A stretch of DNA of 64,000 nucleotides from Toxorhynchites rutilus septentrionalis (GCF_029784135.1 NC_073746.1:94858575-94922574), one strand, 5' to 3'. Counted from the stretch's first letter, positions 34,140 through 45,003 are shown. Notes: generated by a model from the sequence alone, not told the origin. Numbers and translations are program-made.

Positions 34140-35436
34140 AAGGGTGTGTCACATCAAATTGCATCACGAAAAAAACGCTGTAGAAATTCGCCCAGTAGAC
34201 CGATCCTTTTGAAAATTTTAGACAGTAAAATAAAAACTATTAAACAACTTTTGGCATTTTCTTTTTATTCATACTTCGAGCCCAAGCCCGTATGCTCGCA
34301 CCTTCCTCTTTACCCCGTCCATAAGGTTCTGTACAACGTCAGGTTGTAGTTTTTTTGAACAGAAATCCATTTTCTCTTGAAGTCCGCCTCCGATTTGACA
34401 ACTTTTGGGTTCTTCCGGAGGGCCTGCTTCATAATCGCCCAATATTTCTCTATTGGGCGAAGCTCCGGCGCGTTGGGCGGGTTCATTTCCTTTGGCACGA
34501 AGGTGACCCCGTTGGCTTCGTACCACTCCAACACGTCCTTTGAATAGTGGCACGAAGCGAGATCCGGCCAGAAGATGGTCGGGCCCTCGTGTTGCTTCAA
34601 TAGTGGTAGTAAGCGCTTCTGTAGGCACTCCTTAAGGTAAACCTGCCCGTTTACCGTGCCGGTCATCACGAAGGGGGCGCTCCGCTTTCCACAAGAGCAG
34701 ATCGCTTGCCACATCATGTACTTTTTGGCAAACTTGGATAGTTTCTGCTTGCGAATCTCCTCCGGAACGCTGAATTTGTCCTCTGCGGAGAAGAACAACA
34801 GGCCCGGCAGCTGACGAAAGTCCGCTTTGACGTAGATTTCGTCGTCCATTACCAGGCAATGCGGCTTCGTCAGCATTTCGGTGTACAGCTTCCGGGCTCG
34901 CGTCTTCCCCACCATGTTTTGCCTTTCGTCGCGGTTAGGAGTCTTCTGAACCTTGTATGTACGCAGGCCCTCCCGCTGCTTGGTCCGCTGGACGAATGAA
35001 CTTGACAAATTCAGCTTATTGGCGACATCCCGGACCGAACTTCTCGGATCACGTCTAAACTGCTTAACTACGCGCTTGTGATCTTTTTCACTGACGGAGC
35101 ATCCATTTTTGCCGTTCTTCACCTTCCGGTCGATGGTTAGGTTCTCGAAGAATCGTTTTAGTACTCTGCTGACCGTGGATTGGACGATTCCCAGCATCTT
35201 ACCGATGTCCCGATGTGACAACTCTGGATTCTCGAAATGAGTGCACAGGATTAATTCACGACGCTCTTTTTCGTTCGACGACATTTTTCCAAATTTACGA
35301 AAAATTGACAGTGAAGCATGGCCAACGTGATCTATACACTCTTATCTGATTATAAGCGAAAGCTGAAGATATAATTCCTAAAAATTAAATTTCTACAGCG
35401 TTTTTTCCGTGATGCAATTTGATGTGACACACCCTT
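34140..35436 (-). mobile_element. DD37E transposon (ITmD37E-like), copy 1
   Basis: TA lies at both borders (34138-34139, 35437-35438). The ends AAGGGTGTGTCACATCAAAT and their inverse extend as an inverted repeat of about 50 bp that includes ACGCTGTAGAAAT. It is 1297 bp with a single transposase on the minus strand. The structure is complete. A near-identical copy lies in opposite orientation at 39037-40334. Confidence 0.95.
34310..35284 (-). CDS. DD37E transposase, copy 1, catalytic residues intact
   Basis: 324 residues from the ATG at 35284. Residues 1-110 hold two helix-turn-helix segments (SHRDIGKMLGIVQSTVSRVL and SVRDVANKLNLSSSFVQRT), which bind the terminal repeats in this superfamily. 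The catalytic core has D148 in MDDE, D241 in WPDLASCHY and E279 in LRPIEKYW, with 37 residues between the last two, the signature of the mosquito ITmD37E group. The frame ends early as LYRTLWTG. The -1 frame continues as LQPDVVQNLMDGVKRKVRAY GLGLEV and stops near 34269. The change of frame falls at an A7 run on the coding strand (34350-34356). Whether this is a shared deletion or a programmed shift is open. Confidence 0.93.
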   Translation of the reverse strand: MSSNEKERRELILCTHFENPELSHRDIGKMLGIVQSTVSRVLKRFFENLTIDRKVKNGKNGCSVSEKDHKRVVKQFRRDPRSSVRDVANKLNLSSSFVQRTKQREGLRTYKVQKTPNRDERQNMVGKTRARKLYTEMLTKPHCLVMDDEIYVKADFRQLPGLLFFSAEDKFSVPEEIRKQKLSKFAKKYMMWQAICSCGKRSAPFVMTGTVNGQVYLKECLQKRLLPLLKQHEGPTIFWPDLASCHYSKDVLEWYEANGVTFVPKEMNPPNAPELRPIEKYWAIMKQALRKNPKVVKSEADFKRKWISVQKNYNLTLYRTLWTG

Positions 35437-35438
35437 TA

Positions 35439-36268
35439 TGGTTGGTCGTCATCGTGGTTTACAGCTCACTCAAAGTTACAAAATTACAACTGCGTAATAT
35501 TTTGGTAGTTGCGGATAGATTGGATCGCGATTTGAATGTTTTTGACGTAGGACTACGTCTTTCATTTCTGTACTGGGGTGTAAATTCAATGTTTCGAAAA
35601 CGAGAGAGTGACATTAATACCTCTTTACCGGCTGAATGGAGTGGTATAATAATCACTTCATTCGAACAATAAAATGTCAACGAATTATATGATTGTCACT
35701 TATTGGTCCATAACATCGCTTCAATAGCTTAAAAATTGCTTTGTAAACGGGCCTCAATCTAATTCATTGATGATAGTTGCTTTTGTGGTGATCGGAATGT
35801 ATTCCCGAACACGGACACAAAATCAAGGCACCTGGAGAAACCGTCATCGCGAATGCATGCATGTTGTGATTTCTTTTACTCGCTTGCAAATGTGCTCGAG
35901 CTAAGGAAGATATGGGCATTCGGTTCCCGTGATACATTCGTATTCAAGAGCATCAGTTTTTGTTTTGCTTTCGCATGGAATGGTCATGAAGGAATGTTTG
36001 CCCTGAAATTGCGGTCGAGCGAAGGAAGATTTGTGCGTTCGGTTTCAGTGATGCAATCATATCTAAGAGCATCAATTTCTATTCTGCTTCCGCGTGGAGT
36101 GGTCATGAAAACTCTCGTGTATTATTCTCACGAGAACAAAATAGAATTATGTATGTAGTTTCATCAGTTACCTTTGCAAAACCACGCAAACCCAACGGTT
36201 ATTACACTTAATTACACTTGATATTTACTAAATATTATCTCTATTTATTTTATTGAATATGATGAGAA
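35439..36268. repeat. family G fragment (left end at 35544) and unassigned flank
   Basis: GACGTAGGACTACGTC (35544-35559) is a perfect family G palindrome, followed by TTTCATTTCTGTACTGGGGT and GTTTCGAAAACGAGAG as in the copy at 26674. Similarity fades after about 35800. A short internal duplication (TAAGAGCATCAATTTCTATT against CAAGAGCATCAGTTTTTGTT) lies at 35945-36085. Confidence 0.55.
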
Positions 36269-36416
36269 TTTTTTTTTCGTATTATAGTGACTTTCAACAG
36301 TTTTGGCTGGTTTGTTACATTACTTCAATTTTTTGGAAGAATTTCGGGAGTGAGAGTTGACCTCGTGACCTTTTGCGTGAGAGGTACGGATGTTACCACT
36401 ACACCAGATCGCCTCC
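36269..36416 (-). mobile_element. tRNA-derived SINE (family A)
   Basis: On the minus strand it starts GGAGGCGATCTGGTGTAGTG GTAACATCC (A-box region), continues to GGTCACGAGGTCAACTC (B-box region), then a short body with GTTGAAAGTCACTATAATAC and an A tail. It is flanked by ATGAGAA at 36262-36268 and 36417-36423. Other copies are at 43531 and 61624. It could belong to the Feilai group, which I cannot confirm. Confidence 0.88.
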
Positions 36417-36423
36417 ATGAGAA

Positions 36424-39036
36424 AATAATGTTAAGTTTACTCATTTAACTAACTGCAATGTCTGCCAATTGATAGTAATTCAGTGAGAAAAAAAACTAAA
36501 GATATGGTTTCCAATGAAATTTGGCTATAGGGGTCTGAGGAAGTTACTTCATTCTGGAAAAGGGGTTTATTGCCCAAAAAAGTTTGAGAACCCCCTGATC
36601 TAAACAATGGGTTACCAAGGGGAAATATGCGCCAAAGAAGACCGTTTCTTAGGCTGGGAAGGTAATGGCGATTATCTTTTCGGGTTCGCAAGGAATAATC
36701 CTCATCGACTTTCGGAAAAGGGTAAAACTATCACAAATGCATATTATTCATCGCTATAGGACCGTTTCGAAACCGAAATGCAAGAAAAACACAAAAAAAT
36801 TCCATTCCCATCACGACAACGCACCAGATCAGCAGTTGTGGTCGCAACACAAATGGGGTTCCAGCCTGTTTCACATACCCCTTATTCTCCTCACTTAGTT
36901 TCTCCAAGATGGAGAAAATGTTGGCGGGATTTTTTTTATTCAAACAAGGAGGTGCAGAAACGAAATTCTATATTCTAGACAAGAATTAAACCAACAAATT
37001 TAAACTAGCAAAGTTCCAATGAAGATTTAAAATAACGAGATTCACCAGGTTTTTTTTTCGATCATTGAAAAGAGACGCGGGGTTTTGAGTACAACTTGGA
37101 AATCACGTTGTTTTCAACAAATGAGAAAGTGATACTTAAGCTTATCATATTTTACAACTGTGTTGTGCCAAAATAATACGCCGGGATTACTTTGAAGGGC
37201 ACAGGGTCATTATTGATAAATATGCCATTTTGATTTTTTTGAATGATTCTTCTTTAATCATGTCTAAATTATGGTGGTTCATAGCTGAGAAAAACTTACA
37301 ATCAATTGCAAAGCTGACATGTGATGACACATAATGTTGTGTGTTTTGTTTCGAAATGTTCAAAGCTTGTAACAGTTTTTGAAACTGCCAGTCGATTTGC
37401 TGTTTGAATATTCCTAAATCTGGAAGAAAGTTCTGGAAGTTTGAAACAAAAATGAGGAACAACGGATAATTTCCTGTTCCTAGGTTTCCTGGTTATCATA
37501 ATTTTCAAACGATATTTTTTTAACGAAATATCTACATGTTTGATTTAATTTCCGATATTTGATGCTATATGTGTAATTTGTAATTTTGTATTTTTTCTGA
37601 AATATTGTATTTTTTTTCACATCCAATCCTATTTATAAATTTTTTTTTCTTGATTTTGCGTCTTTTTCCATGTCTCAATTGTTTCATACTCGCAAAACCA
37701 TGCGGAAGTCAACGATACATACCGATGGGTACTGCAAACGTGATAAAATTTATACGCATAACGGACCTCTATTTCTTCCATAATTTATTACTTCAGCACT
37801 TGTCATCTTTGGGGAGGTCATCCACCTACGCCACCATCATGAAGTTTGTTTTTCGTTTCCTTCTACCGGGCGGCCCTACCGATCCATAATTTCCAGAGTG
37901 ACTTCACGAGCACGTTGTACGGATAAAAAGTTTTTCTTCGTAGAGACAAAAAAGAACGAAGTTTCGCAACTGATTTCCACGCCAACATAACTCACAATTC
38001 ATCCAGCACCACCAGAGTTTGCGGTGGTGGTGCGGGAATTGTGGTTCCGCGGCAGGAGCCACAGTTTGCACTTTTATGCAATCTGTGTGGTTCTGCGGCG
38101 GACAGCCATGACAGACCTCACGGCTGCCGTCTTCTGTTGCGCTATAGGCAGGCCGGCAAGTGGTAAGACAAAACCCGACGGCAGGAAATTGTTGGCAAAA
38201 CCACACAATGTGATGAACTTTATGCTGCGGTCGATTGTACCTCCCCACCGTATTGCTGCCGCAACTCACGACGCGTCGGCAAGTCATCCGTGTACATGCT
38301 TCAGTCTTTCATGTTTTGGCGTTTATTGCATCGAACGCCGGCTTGTTTCTGGTGCTGCTCCATTATATGACTATGGTTATGGGAAATTCTTGCAGAGACT
38401 AGGCTCTTGTATGTGAGGTAGGCTACTTCTGTTGTAGCTTGTTTTTGGTGATTGGCTCCAGTTTTTTGTCTCCATAAAGAAGACCAGTTCTACGCTTGAG
38501 ATGATGAAGCCAAGGGGTTAGGTTTAATTTTCTTCGACATTTCGTAACGTCCGGGGTCAACTCAATCCGTGACGGATGACGACAACTGACAACGCTCGCT
38601 TTATATGCTTCACTCGCACCAGTGTCAACGTTCGTGCTCCATTAAACAAATTCCGGTCGACCGGGCGGGGTGATGTCGTCTTCCATGACCGCTGTGTGGT
38701 CTAATTAGACTAATCAACCGCCGGTCGCGGTCGCTGGAAATGTACCGTGCGTGTGTTTACCGCGCGATAGGCAGCACAAATTGTACATATATCTCTGTGT
38801 CTACTTTTTGCGGACCACGCGAAGTTCGTCTCAATTAGGAGTGGTCGGAGAAATTGCGGCTAATGTTAAATTTAAATCATAACTGCGTGCGGAACGGTGT
38901 TTTATGATTTGCGCTCTGTTGAAATTATTTGAACGGAAAATGTGATTACTTGGTGCCGTATATTTGGTTGTTATGTGAATAGAACGAAAAACTAGCTGTT
39001 AGGTTTTTCCTATTCAAAAGCAAAATAATTTACATA
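36424..39036. other. no gene recognised
   Basis: A possible hAT-like end (AAGTTTGAGAACCCCCTG) lies at about 36579-36596 without a partner. 37900-38300 is less A+T-rich and gives overlapping frames on both strands with no domain. 38540-38830 is also relatively G+C-rich. Nothing further can be supported. Confidence 0.35.
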
Positions 39037-40334
39037 AAGGGTGTGTCACATCAAATTGCATCACGGAAAAAACGCTGTAGAAATTTAATTTTTAGGAATT
39101 AAATCTTCAACTTTCGCTTATAATCAGATAAGAGTGTATAGATCACGTTGGTCATGCTTCACTGTCAATTTTTCGTAAATTTGGAAAAATGTCGTCGAAC
39201 GAAAAAGAGCGTCGTGAATTAATCCTGTGCACTCATTTCGAGAATCCGGAGTTGTCACATCGAGACATCGGTAAGATGCTGGGAATCGTCCAATCCACGG
39301 TCAGCAGAGTACTAAAACGATACTTCGAGAACCTAACCATCGACCGGAAGGTGAAGAACGGCAAAAATGGATGCTCCGTCAGTGAAAAAGATCACAAGCG
39401 CGTAGTTAAGCAGTTTAGACGTGATCCGAGAAGTTCGGTCCGGGATGTCGCCAATAAGCTGAATTTGTCAAGTTCATTCGTCCAGCGGACCAAGCAGCGG
39501 GAGGGCCTGCGTACATACAAGGTTCAGAAGACTCCTAACCGCGACGAAAGGCAAAACATGGTGGGGAAGACGCGAGCCCGGAAGCTGTACACCGAAATGC
39601 TGACGAAGCCGCATTGCCTGGTAATGGACGACGAAACCTACGTCAAAGCGGACTTTCGTCAGCTGCCGGGCCTGTTGTTCTTCTCCGCAGAGGACAAATT
39701 CAGCGTTCCGGAGGAGATTCGCAAGCAGAAACTATCCAAATTTGCCAAAAAGTACATGGTGTGGCAAGCGATCTGCTCTTGCGGAAAGCGGAGCACCCCC
39801 TTCGTGATGACCGGCACGGTAAACGGGCAGGTTCACCTTAAGGAGTGCCTACAGAAGCGCTTACTACCACTATTGAAGCAACACGAGGGCCCGACCATCT
39901 TCTGGCCGGATCTCGCTTCGTGCCACTATTCAAAGGACGTGTTGGAGTGGTACGAAGCCAACGGGGTCACCTTCGTGCCAAAGGAAATGAACCCGCCCAA
40001 CGCGCCGGAGCTTCGCCCAATAGATAAATGTTGGGCGATTAAGAAGCAGGCCCTCCGGAAGAACCCAAAAGTTGTCAAATCGGAGGCGGACTTCAAGAGA
40101 AAATGGATTTCTGTTCAAAAAAACTACAACCTGACGTTGTACAGAACCTTATGGACGGGGTAAAGAGGAAGGTGCGAGCATACGGGCTTGGGCTCGAAGT
40201 ATGAATAAAAAGAAAATGCCAAAAGTTGTTTAATAGTTTTTATTTTATTGTCTAAAATTTTCAAAAGGATCGGTCTACTGGGCGAATTTCTACAGCGTTT
40301 TTTTCCGTGATGCAATTTGATGTGACACACCCTT
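39037..40334 (+). mobile_element. DD37E transposon (ITmD37E-like), copy 2
   Basis: TA lies at both borders (39035-39036, 40335-40336). It has the same ends as copy 1, is 1298 bp long and opposite in orientation. Similarity to copy 1 runs exactly from end to end and stops at the TA, so these are two separate insertions rather than a segmental duplication. Confidence 0.95.
39189..40163 (+). CDS. DD37E transposase, copy 2, third catalytic residue changed to Asp
   Basis: 324 residues, differing from copy 1 at about eight positions. The two N-terminal helix-turn-helix segments, D148 (MDDETYV) and D241 (WPDLASCHY) are intact, but residue 279 is Asp (LRPIDKCWAI) where copy 1 has Glu. Two neighbouring changes (Y281C and M284K) cluster there. 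In a DD37E enzyme this substitution probably weakens or abolishes activity, although related families use Asp. The -1 frame tail is present as in copy 1: the heptamer A-AAA-AAC in frame at 40118-40124, then a 26-codon extension to a stop at 40202-40204. A 6 bp stem (TACAAC..GTTGTA, 40125-40141) follows directly. Confidence 0.92.
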   Translation: MSSNEKERRELILCTHFENPELSHRDIGKMLGIVQSTVSRVLKRYFENLTIDRKVKNGKNGCSVSEKDHKRVVKQFRRDPRSSVRDVANKLNLSSSFVQRTKQREGLRTYKVQKTPNRDERQNMVGKTRARKLYTEMLTKPHCLVMDDETYVKADFRQLPGLLFFSAEDKFSVPEEIRKQKLSKFAKKYMVWQAICSCGKRSTPFVMTGTVNGQVHLKECLQKRLLPLLKQHEGPTIFWPDLASCHYSKDVLEWYEANGVTFVPKEMNPPNAPELRPIDKCWAIKKQALRKNPKVVKSEADFKRKWISVQKNYNLTLYRTLWTG

Positions 40335-40846
40335 TATGGCATGAACAAGAATTGAGAAAAGTTTATATTTTTTTTAATTTATAGGTGTATCCAAGAGAAA
40401 CTTTAATTCTGATTTTTTCAAAACTTTCAAGTAATATAGTTATAGGGGAGAGGGAGGCAAGATGACGAATCGGTAGTTTGAATCGTTGTAATGAAGGTAG
40501 CGCCACCTACTTTTTACTGAATATGCATCATAACAAGGCTAAACTTTGTACTCGGTAACTCTGCCGAAAACGTTATCACCAAAAAAGTGAAAAACAAAAA
40601 TGAGAAAAATCGTGATTTTGTTATTTTTTCCGTTTTTTCAAATTTCATTATCCACTTTATGAGAAAAGTTAAAATTTCAAAATAATTTTCTACATGATAA
40701 AGGTACTCTATTGTACATAATCTGTTTGTTTCCGGCGAGTTTCAATCATGATTTTTTCTCAGCTAATTTTTTTTTATTTAAAAAGTCGCTTGGGGGCAAG
40801 TTGGCGAACTGCAACATTGTGTTAATTTTTGTTTTTTTTATTGCAG

Positions 40847-40993
40847 ATGGTTAGAACTTATAAGCGAAAAAGAGACCAATATTGGTCGGACACCACTTTG
40901 GAGAATGTTATGAAAGCTATAGAAGAAGGTTTGTCTGTTCTGGGTGCTTCAAAACAGTTCGGTGTGCCAGGACCAACTTTGAGACGCTATTGA
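40847..40993 (+). pseudogene. pogo-type transposase first exon (psq helix-turn-helix)
   Basis: ATG 40847 follows a T-rich tract and TTGCAG, a good splice acceptor, so a 5' intron is likely. The frame reads MVRTYKRKRDQYWSDTTLEN then VMKAIEEGLSVLGASKQFGV then PGPTLRRY and a TGA. It resumes as RKYPDME, so the TGA probably came from an Arg codon. This is the psq DNA-binding domain of pogo-family transposases. Confidence 0.8.
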
Positions 40994-41154
40994 CGAAAAT
41001 ATCCAGACATGGAGGTTAGATTTTCAATTCAGCATTTGCGTTTCCATGTTCTTTATGCAAGAAATATTAAACGTCCAATAAATTAATTAAACGTCTTTAT
41101 GCAAGATACGTCGTCCAATAAAGGCCGCTTTAAAGCCTCATTCAAATCCAGCTC

Positions 41155-41439
41155 CGAAGAATTGCCTATTCGTTTGCGGTTAAAAATGGCATAGATCACT
41201 CTTTCAAAGGAACATGCGCTGGACGGTCATGGGTTGAAATGTTTATGAAGGCTCATAAGCTATCTTTGAGAGAGCCAGAAAATACCTCAGCGGCTCGATT
41301 AATGGCGTTCAATAAAGAAAATTGTGACTTATTTTTTCGAACTTTGGGAGATATACGAGCTCAGTATCGTTTTCCTGCGTGTGATATTTACAGTGTTGAT
41401 GAAAATGGCATTTCCACTGTTCCAACCAAGGATAAATAA
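41155..41439 (+). pseudogene. tigger-type transposase middle fragment
   Basis: The frame reads IAYSFAVKNGIDHSFKGTCA then GRSWVEMFMKAHKLSLREPE and later FPACDIYSVDENGISTVPTK before a stop. The last part is the first catalytic Asp box of the DDE domain (YSVDENGIS). The remaining two acidic residues and the C-terminus are missing, which fits an internally deleted element. Confidence 0.8.
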
Positions 41440-41700
41440 ATAACTGTTATTACATTTTGTTGATTTTCAGGTAACCAAACCATATTGGCCAACTTGCCTC
41501 CACGTGGAGGCAAGATGGCGAATTCGACGCTTTTTGTGCAAAGCTTTTGGGTGGACAAGATTTTTAGTTTTTTTTGCCCATCCAATAGATAATATGATAG
41601 AAAACACTTCAGGCTATATGAATCAGCATCATTAAAAAAAAAATCCAAGATCCAGGGCTCGCCAAAGCTTAACGTCGCCAATTTGCCTCCCTCTCTCCTA

Positions 41701-42114
41701 CCATTTAGTGTATGTGTCTCCAAAAAAAATTGTCAACACATCATAATATTTTTGGGCACTTTAAACCATAACTTGTAATAGTTTCATGTTAATATTTATC
41801 GTTCCATAAAGAATACTGACTGACATTGTTTCCTTTGTGTCTATCAAATACAGCTTTAACATAGTGGTATGTTATCGACCATGTCGAGAATAATTCAAAG
41901 ATTATATCCTGAAAAGGGTTTTTACGCCAGATGGCATCATTTACTTATGCTTCAGCTTATCCAGGATGCTTTCAAAATGTACCAACTAAATGAAATCACA
42001 TCCTTACATCCTCATTCGAAAAGACACTGGAGTTGATTCGATTCACAAATCGGACAGTGTTCATCACGTTGAGAATTGAAACCATGGTTCAATCTATCTA
42101 CATTATACGGGAAT
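41701..42114. other. no gene recognised
   Basis: A+T-rich spacer. I found no inverted repeats or domain-bearing frames. Confidence 0.35.
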
Positions 42115-42644
42115 TTATGTTTTTAGAGATTTTTTTTTCCAACGAACGATCCAGTCATCGAAATTTTTTTTGTAGCTGTGTTCAGGAATTGCCTTCAGTT
42201 CACGCAGCGAATTCGTTCTTATGTCTTCAACGCTCTCAAAACGGGTCCCACGAAGCGGTAATTTGAGTTTCGGAAATGGGAAAAAGTCACGCGGGACCAT
42301 ATCTGTAGAGTACGGCACTTGTTTAATCACATTCGTGCCATTTTTGGTCAAAATTCGTTCACAATGATCGATGAGCTGGTGAATTATCGTGGTGCAAAAT
42401 TCGAGTGTCACCCTTCCACAAATCTGCCCGTTTGCGACGAATTTTCTCTCTCAAACGTCTTATAACGCCAAGCTCATATTCTTTATTGACCGTTTGGCCC
42501 TCCGGAAGGAATTTCGAATGGACAACACCATATAAAAAATTGCCGGGAAAAAAACAACTTGTTTGCAATGACGCTGTAAACAAACTAAATGACAGATCGC
42601 GGTCGACATTTACATTAAGATCATTAAAAGTAGTACCAACTTAA
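42115..42644 (-). pseudogene. mariner relic: terminus and leader joined to transposase C-terminus
   Basis: Minus-strand frames read VHSKFLPEGQTVNKEYELGV, DTRILHHDNSPAHRSL (second catalytic Asp), then after a frameshift ILTKNGTNVIKQVPYSTDMV and RELKAIPEHSYKKNFDDWIV. Upstream (42540-42644) is sequence typical of a mariner 5' leader, ending at a terminus-like GTTGGTACTACTTTTAATGA. The N-terminal half is deleted between them. The third acidic box reads YSTDMVPRDFF, so residues are partly kept, but the gene is broken. Confidence 0.82.
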
Positions 42645-43145
42645 AAAATAAAAATTTTCAGTCGAAAGATTTAGAATTACTGATTCCTAATATATATTTG
42701 ACAGAATGTAGAATAAAACGAAAATTAAGAATTGACTTTCTTGTATCGAAGAGATCGGAACAATACAAACACTTACCATATATTGAATTTCTTAAATTAA
42801 AATCTGAAGAATCACTTGCCTGAATCGGAACTCATCATATGCTGATTATACGATTGACTGTTGGAATTAGAGGAGATTGTTTTTGTTGATTTTTGTTCTA
42901 TTATAAGGCCTTCAAACTACAAAGATAATTCGTTAGTTATAAAAAAGCTTAACATAAAACTCTATCTAAAGTTCATTCAGGGTGCTTCGGGAAAAACTGT
43001 TGACTGGTCTCTGGTCCGAAGACTCTGGACTTCGCAATTATCATCTTTTATACTCTAACCCGGTACAATGTGCAAGGGAGAAGCCTAATTCGCGTATGTC
43101 AGTGCCTTTTGTTCCATTTGTTATGAAATTCGTCCGTATATATTA
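42645..43145. other. no gene recognised
   Basis: A+T-rich spacer between two mariner relics. Confidence 0.35.
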
Positions 43146-43530
43146 GGTGTACCGGTAAGTTTCTTCGGTTTCACAACAGATGGCGTAACTTGAACATTAT
43201 TCCAGTGAATCAAATTTCCAGACATTCGTTGGAAAGCTACTGTCATTGCGCGTCTTTTTCGGTATATGTCAAAAAGTTGGAGCGTAAACAACATAGTCTT
43301 TTGCCACTTCAAATATGTCGAATTTCGTACCAACGAGAGTATTTTTGCGAGGAGTGTTACTTCATTACTTCAATATGAAGAAAAAAGCTGCGGAATGTCA
43401 TCGCATTTTGGTGGAAGTTTATGGTGACCATGCTCTAATTGAGCGAACATGTCAAACGTGGTTTGCACGGTTTTAAAGTGGTAATTTTAACTTGGAAGAC
43501 GAAGAACGTTCCGGACCGCCAAAAAAGTTT

Positions 43531-43696
43531 TTTTTTTTTTTTTTTTTTTTATCTGTATTATAGTGACTTTCAACTCATTTTGGCTGGTTCGTCACTTTTA
43601 CTTCCATTTTTGGAAGAATGTCGGGAGTGAGAATTGAACTCGTGACCTTTAGCGTGAGAGGCATGGATGTTACCACTACGCCAGATCGCCTCCACC
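43531..43696 (-). mobile_element. tRNA-derived SINE (family A) inside mariner
   Basis: It is flanked by a perfect 12 bp duplication CCAAAAAAGTTT (43519-43530 and 43697-43708). On the minus strand the A box region is TCTGGCGTAGTGGTAACATC and the B box region is GGTCACGAGTTCAATTCTC; the tail is a run of about 20 A. The cleanest copy of this family here. Confidence 0.93.
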
Positions 43697-44302
43697 CCAA
43701 AAAAGTTTGAAGATGAAGAGTAGGAGGCTTCACTCGATCCAAATCCGTCACAAACGCAACAAGAACTTGCAGATACACTCAGCAAACCATATCCGATCGT
43801 TTAAAAGCAATTAGAATGATCCGAAAGATAGGACATTGCCACGAGAGCCACGAGACGTCGAACGCCGTTTTTTCACGTGCGAACAACTGTTCTAACGGCA
43901 TAAAAGAAAGAGTTTTTTGCATTGAATCGTTACTGGTAATGAAAAGTAGGTCCACTACGACAACCCTAAACTTCCGGCAACGTCTGGATACTCCGGCCAT
44001 GTTCCGACGGCCGCGCGGAATATTCAAGGTTATGCTGTCTATTTGGTGGGACTAGCTGGGTGTGGTGTTCTTTGAGCTGCTAAAACCGAATGAAACCATT
44101 ACGGGGGACCTCTATCAACAACAGTTGATGCGTTTGAGCCGTGCACTGAAGGAAAAACGGCCACAATGCGAGTAAAGACATGATGAAGTTATTTTGCAGC
44201 TTGTCGCGAAACTGGTCAAACATACTTGGAAACGCTGAAATGGGAAGTCCTATCCCACTCGCCGTATTCTCTAGACATTGCTTCGTCCGATTACTACTAT
44301 TC

Positions 44303-45003
44303 GGTTGAACATTTGCAAGGATGGGACGATAGGAAATCCTCGGATTTTCCTCCTAGGAAAACAGCACCGAGCTTCGGTTGAAGCTCCTCTTCCAAACAGT
44401 AACCTCGGTTGAGGCACTCTTTAGGGCGCAATTCACTTTACGAAATGGACTGTATTGGATGGGCTAATTTACTCTTTCGGGGTGTCTTGAAAAAGACAGT
44501 TTTGTCTCTATCCACGTATGAATAAAAAAACTTAACTTTAACTTAACTTCGATATTTTTTCCACTTCTGTAATGTTAGCGCTACTATATTCAAGAATACA
44601 ATGATTTGATTCGCTCTAGACTGTCTCCTTTTATATTCGAACGATTGCGTCAGCTTATTGCATTGAAATTCCAATCAGCCAATCAGCGCGCACCACCATG
44701 TGCATAATGAGCCTGTTGTTGTTGTGGCTATTGCTGTCGGAAAATGTGCATTGAGACAAGAGGCGTCTAGAAGATTCTACAAGGCGTGTTTATTAGGACG
44801 ACTAGAAGGTTCTTGGCATTTTGTTAGCTTTAGTTGAAACATTGGAACGAAGGGTGACTAGAAGGTTCTAGATGGTATTTTTGTTAGTATTAATGGGAGC
44901 CGTTTACCCGCGGCTTACTCGAGGTTAATAGATGGGATACTAGGTGGGAATAATGGAAATGCTAATACCATTGGACTTGGATTTCTAATTAAAGACCGAA
45001 CAA
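44303..45003. mobile_element. probable solo LTR inserted in mariner
   Basis: The mariner frame breaks at GATTAC (SDYY) and resumes at ATTACCTTTTTCGATCGATG (YLFRSMQHG), so ATTAC is a likely 5 bp duplication. The insert ends ACCGAACA and begins near TATTCGGTTG, giving short inverted ends close to TGTTCGGT..ACCGAACA as expected for LTRs. No coding sequence is seen; AATAAA lies at about 44521. The family is unknown and the left border is uncertain by a few bases. Confidence 0.55.

Larger units (their letters stand above)
40445..41698 (+). mobile_element. pogo/tigger-like element with GGGGAGAGGGAGGCAA ends
   Basis: TA lies at both borders (40443-40444, 41699-41700). The left end GGGGAGAGGGAGGCAAGATG matches the inverse of the right end CAAATTGGCG-side (CGCCAATTTGCCTCCCTCTC). 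Additional GGCAAGATGGCGAA motifs occur inside at 40795 and 41508. It carries two pieces of a tigger-type transposase. At 1254 bp it is internally deleted. Confidence 0.88.

Noticed and set aside
36579..36596. AAGTTTGAGAACCCCCTG, like the end of a hAT MITE
   Set aside because: No partner end and no 8 bp duplication found nearby.
39614..40027. Secondary frames inside the DD37E transposase
   Set aside because: Shadow frames mirrored in both copies; the conserved HTH and DDE motifs are all in the 324-codon frame. Only the short -1 tail after the A7 run is of interest.
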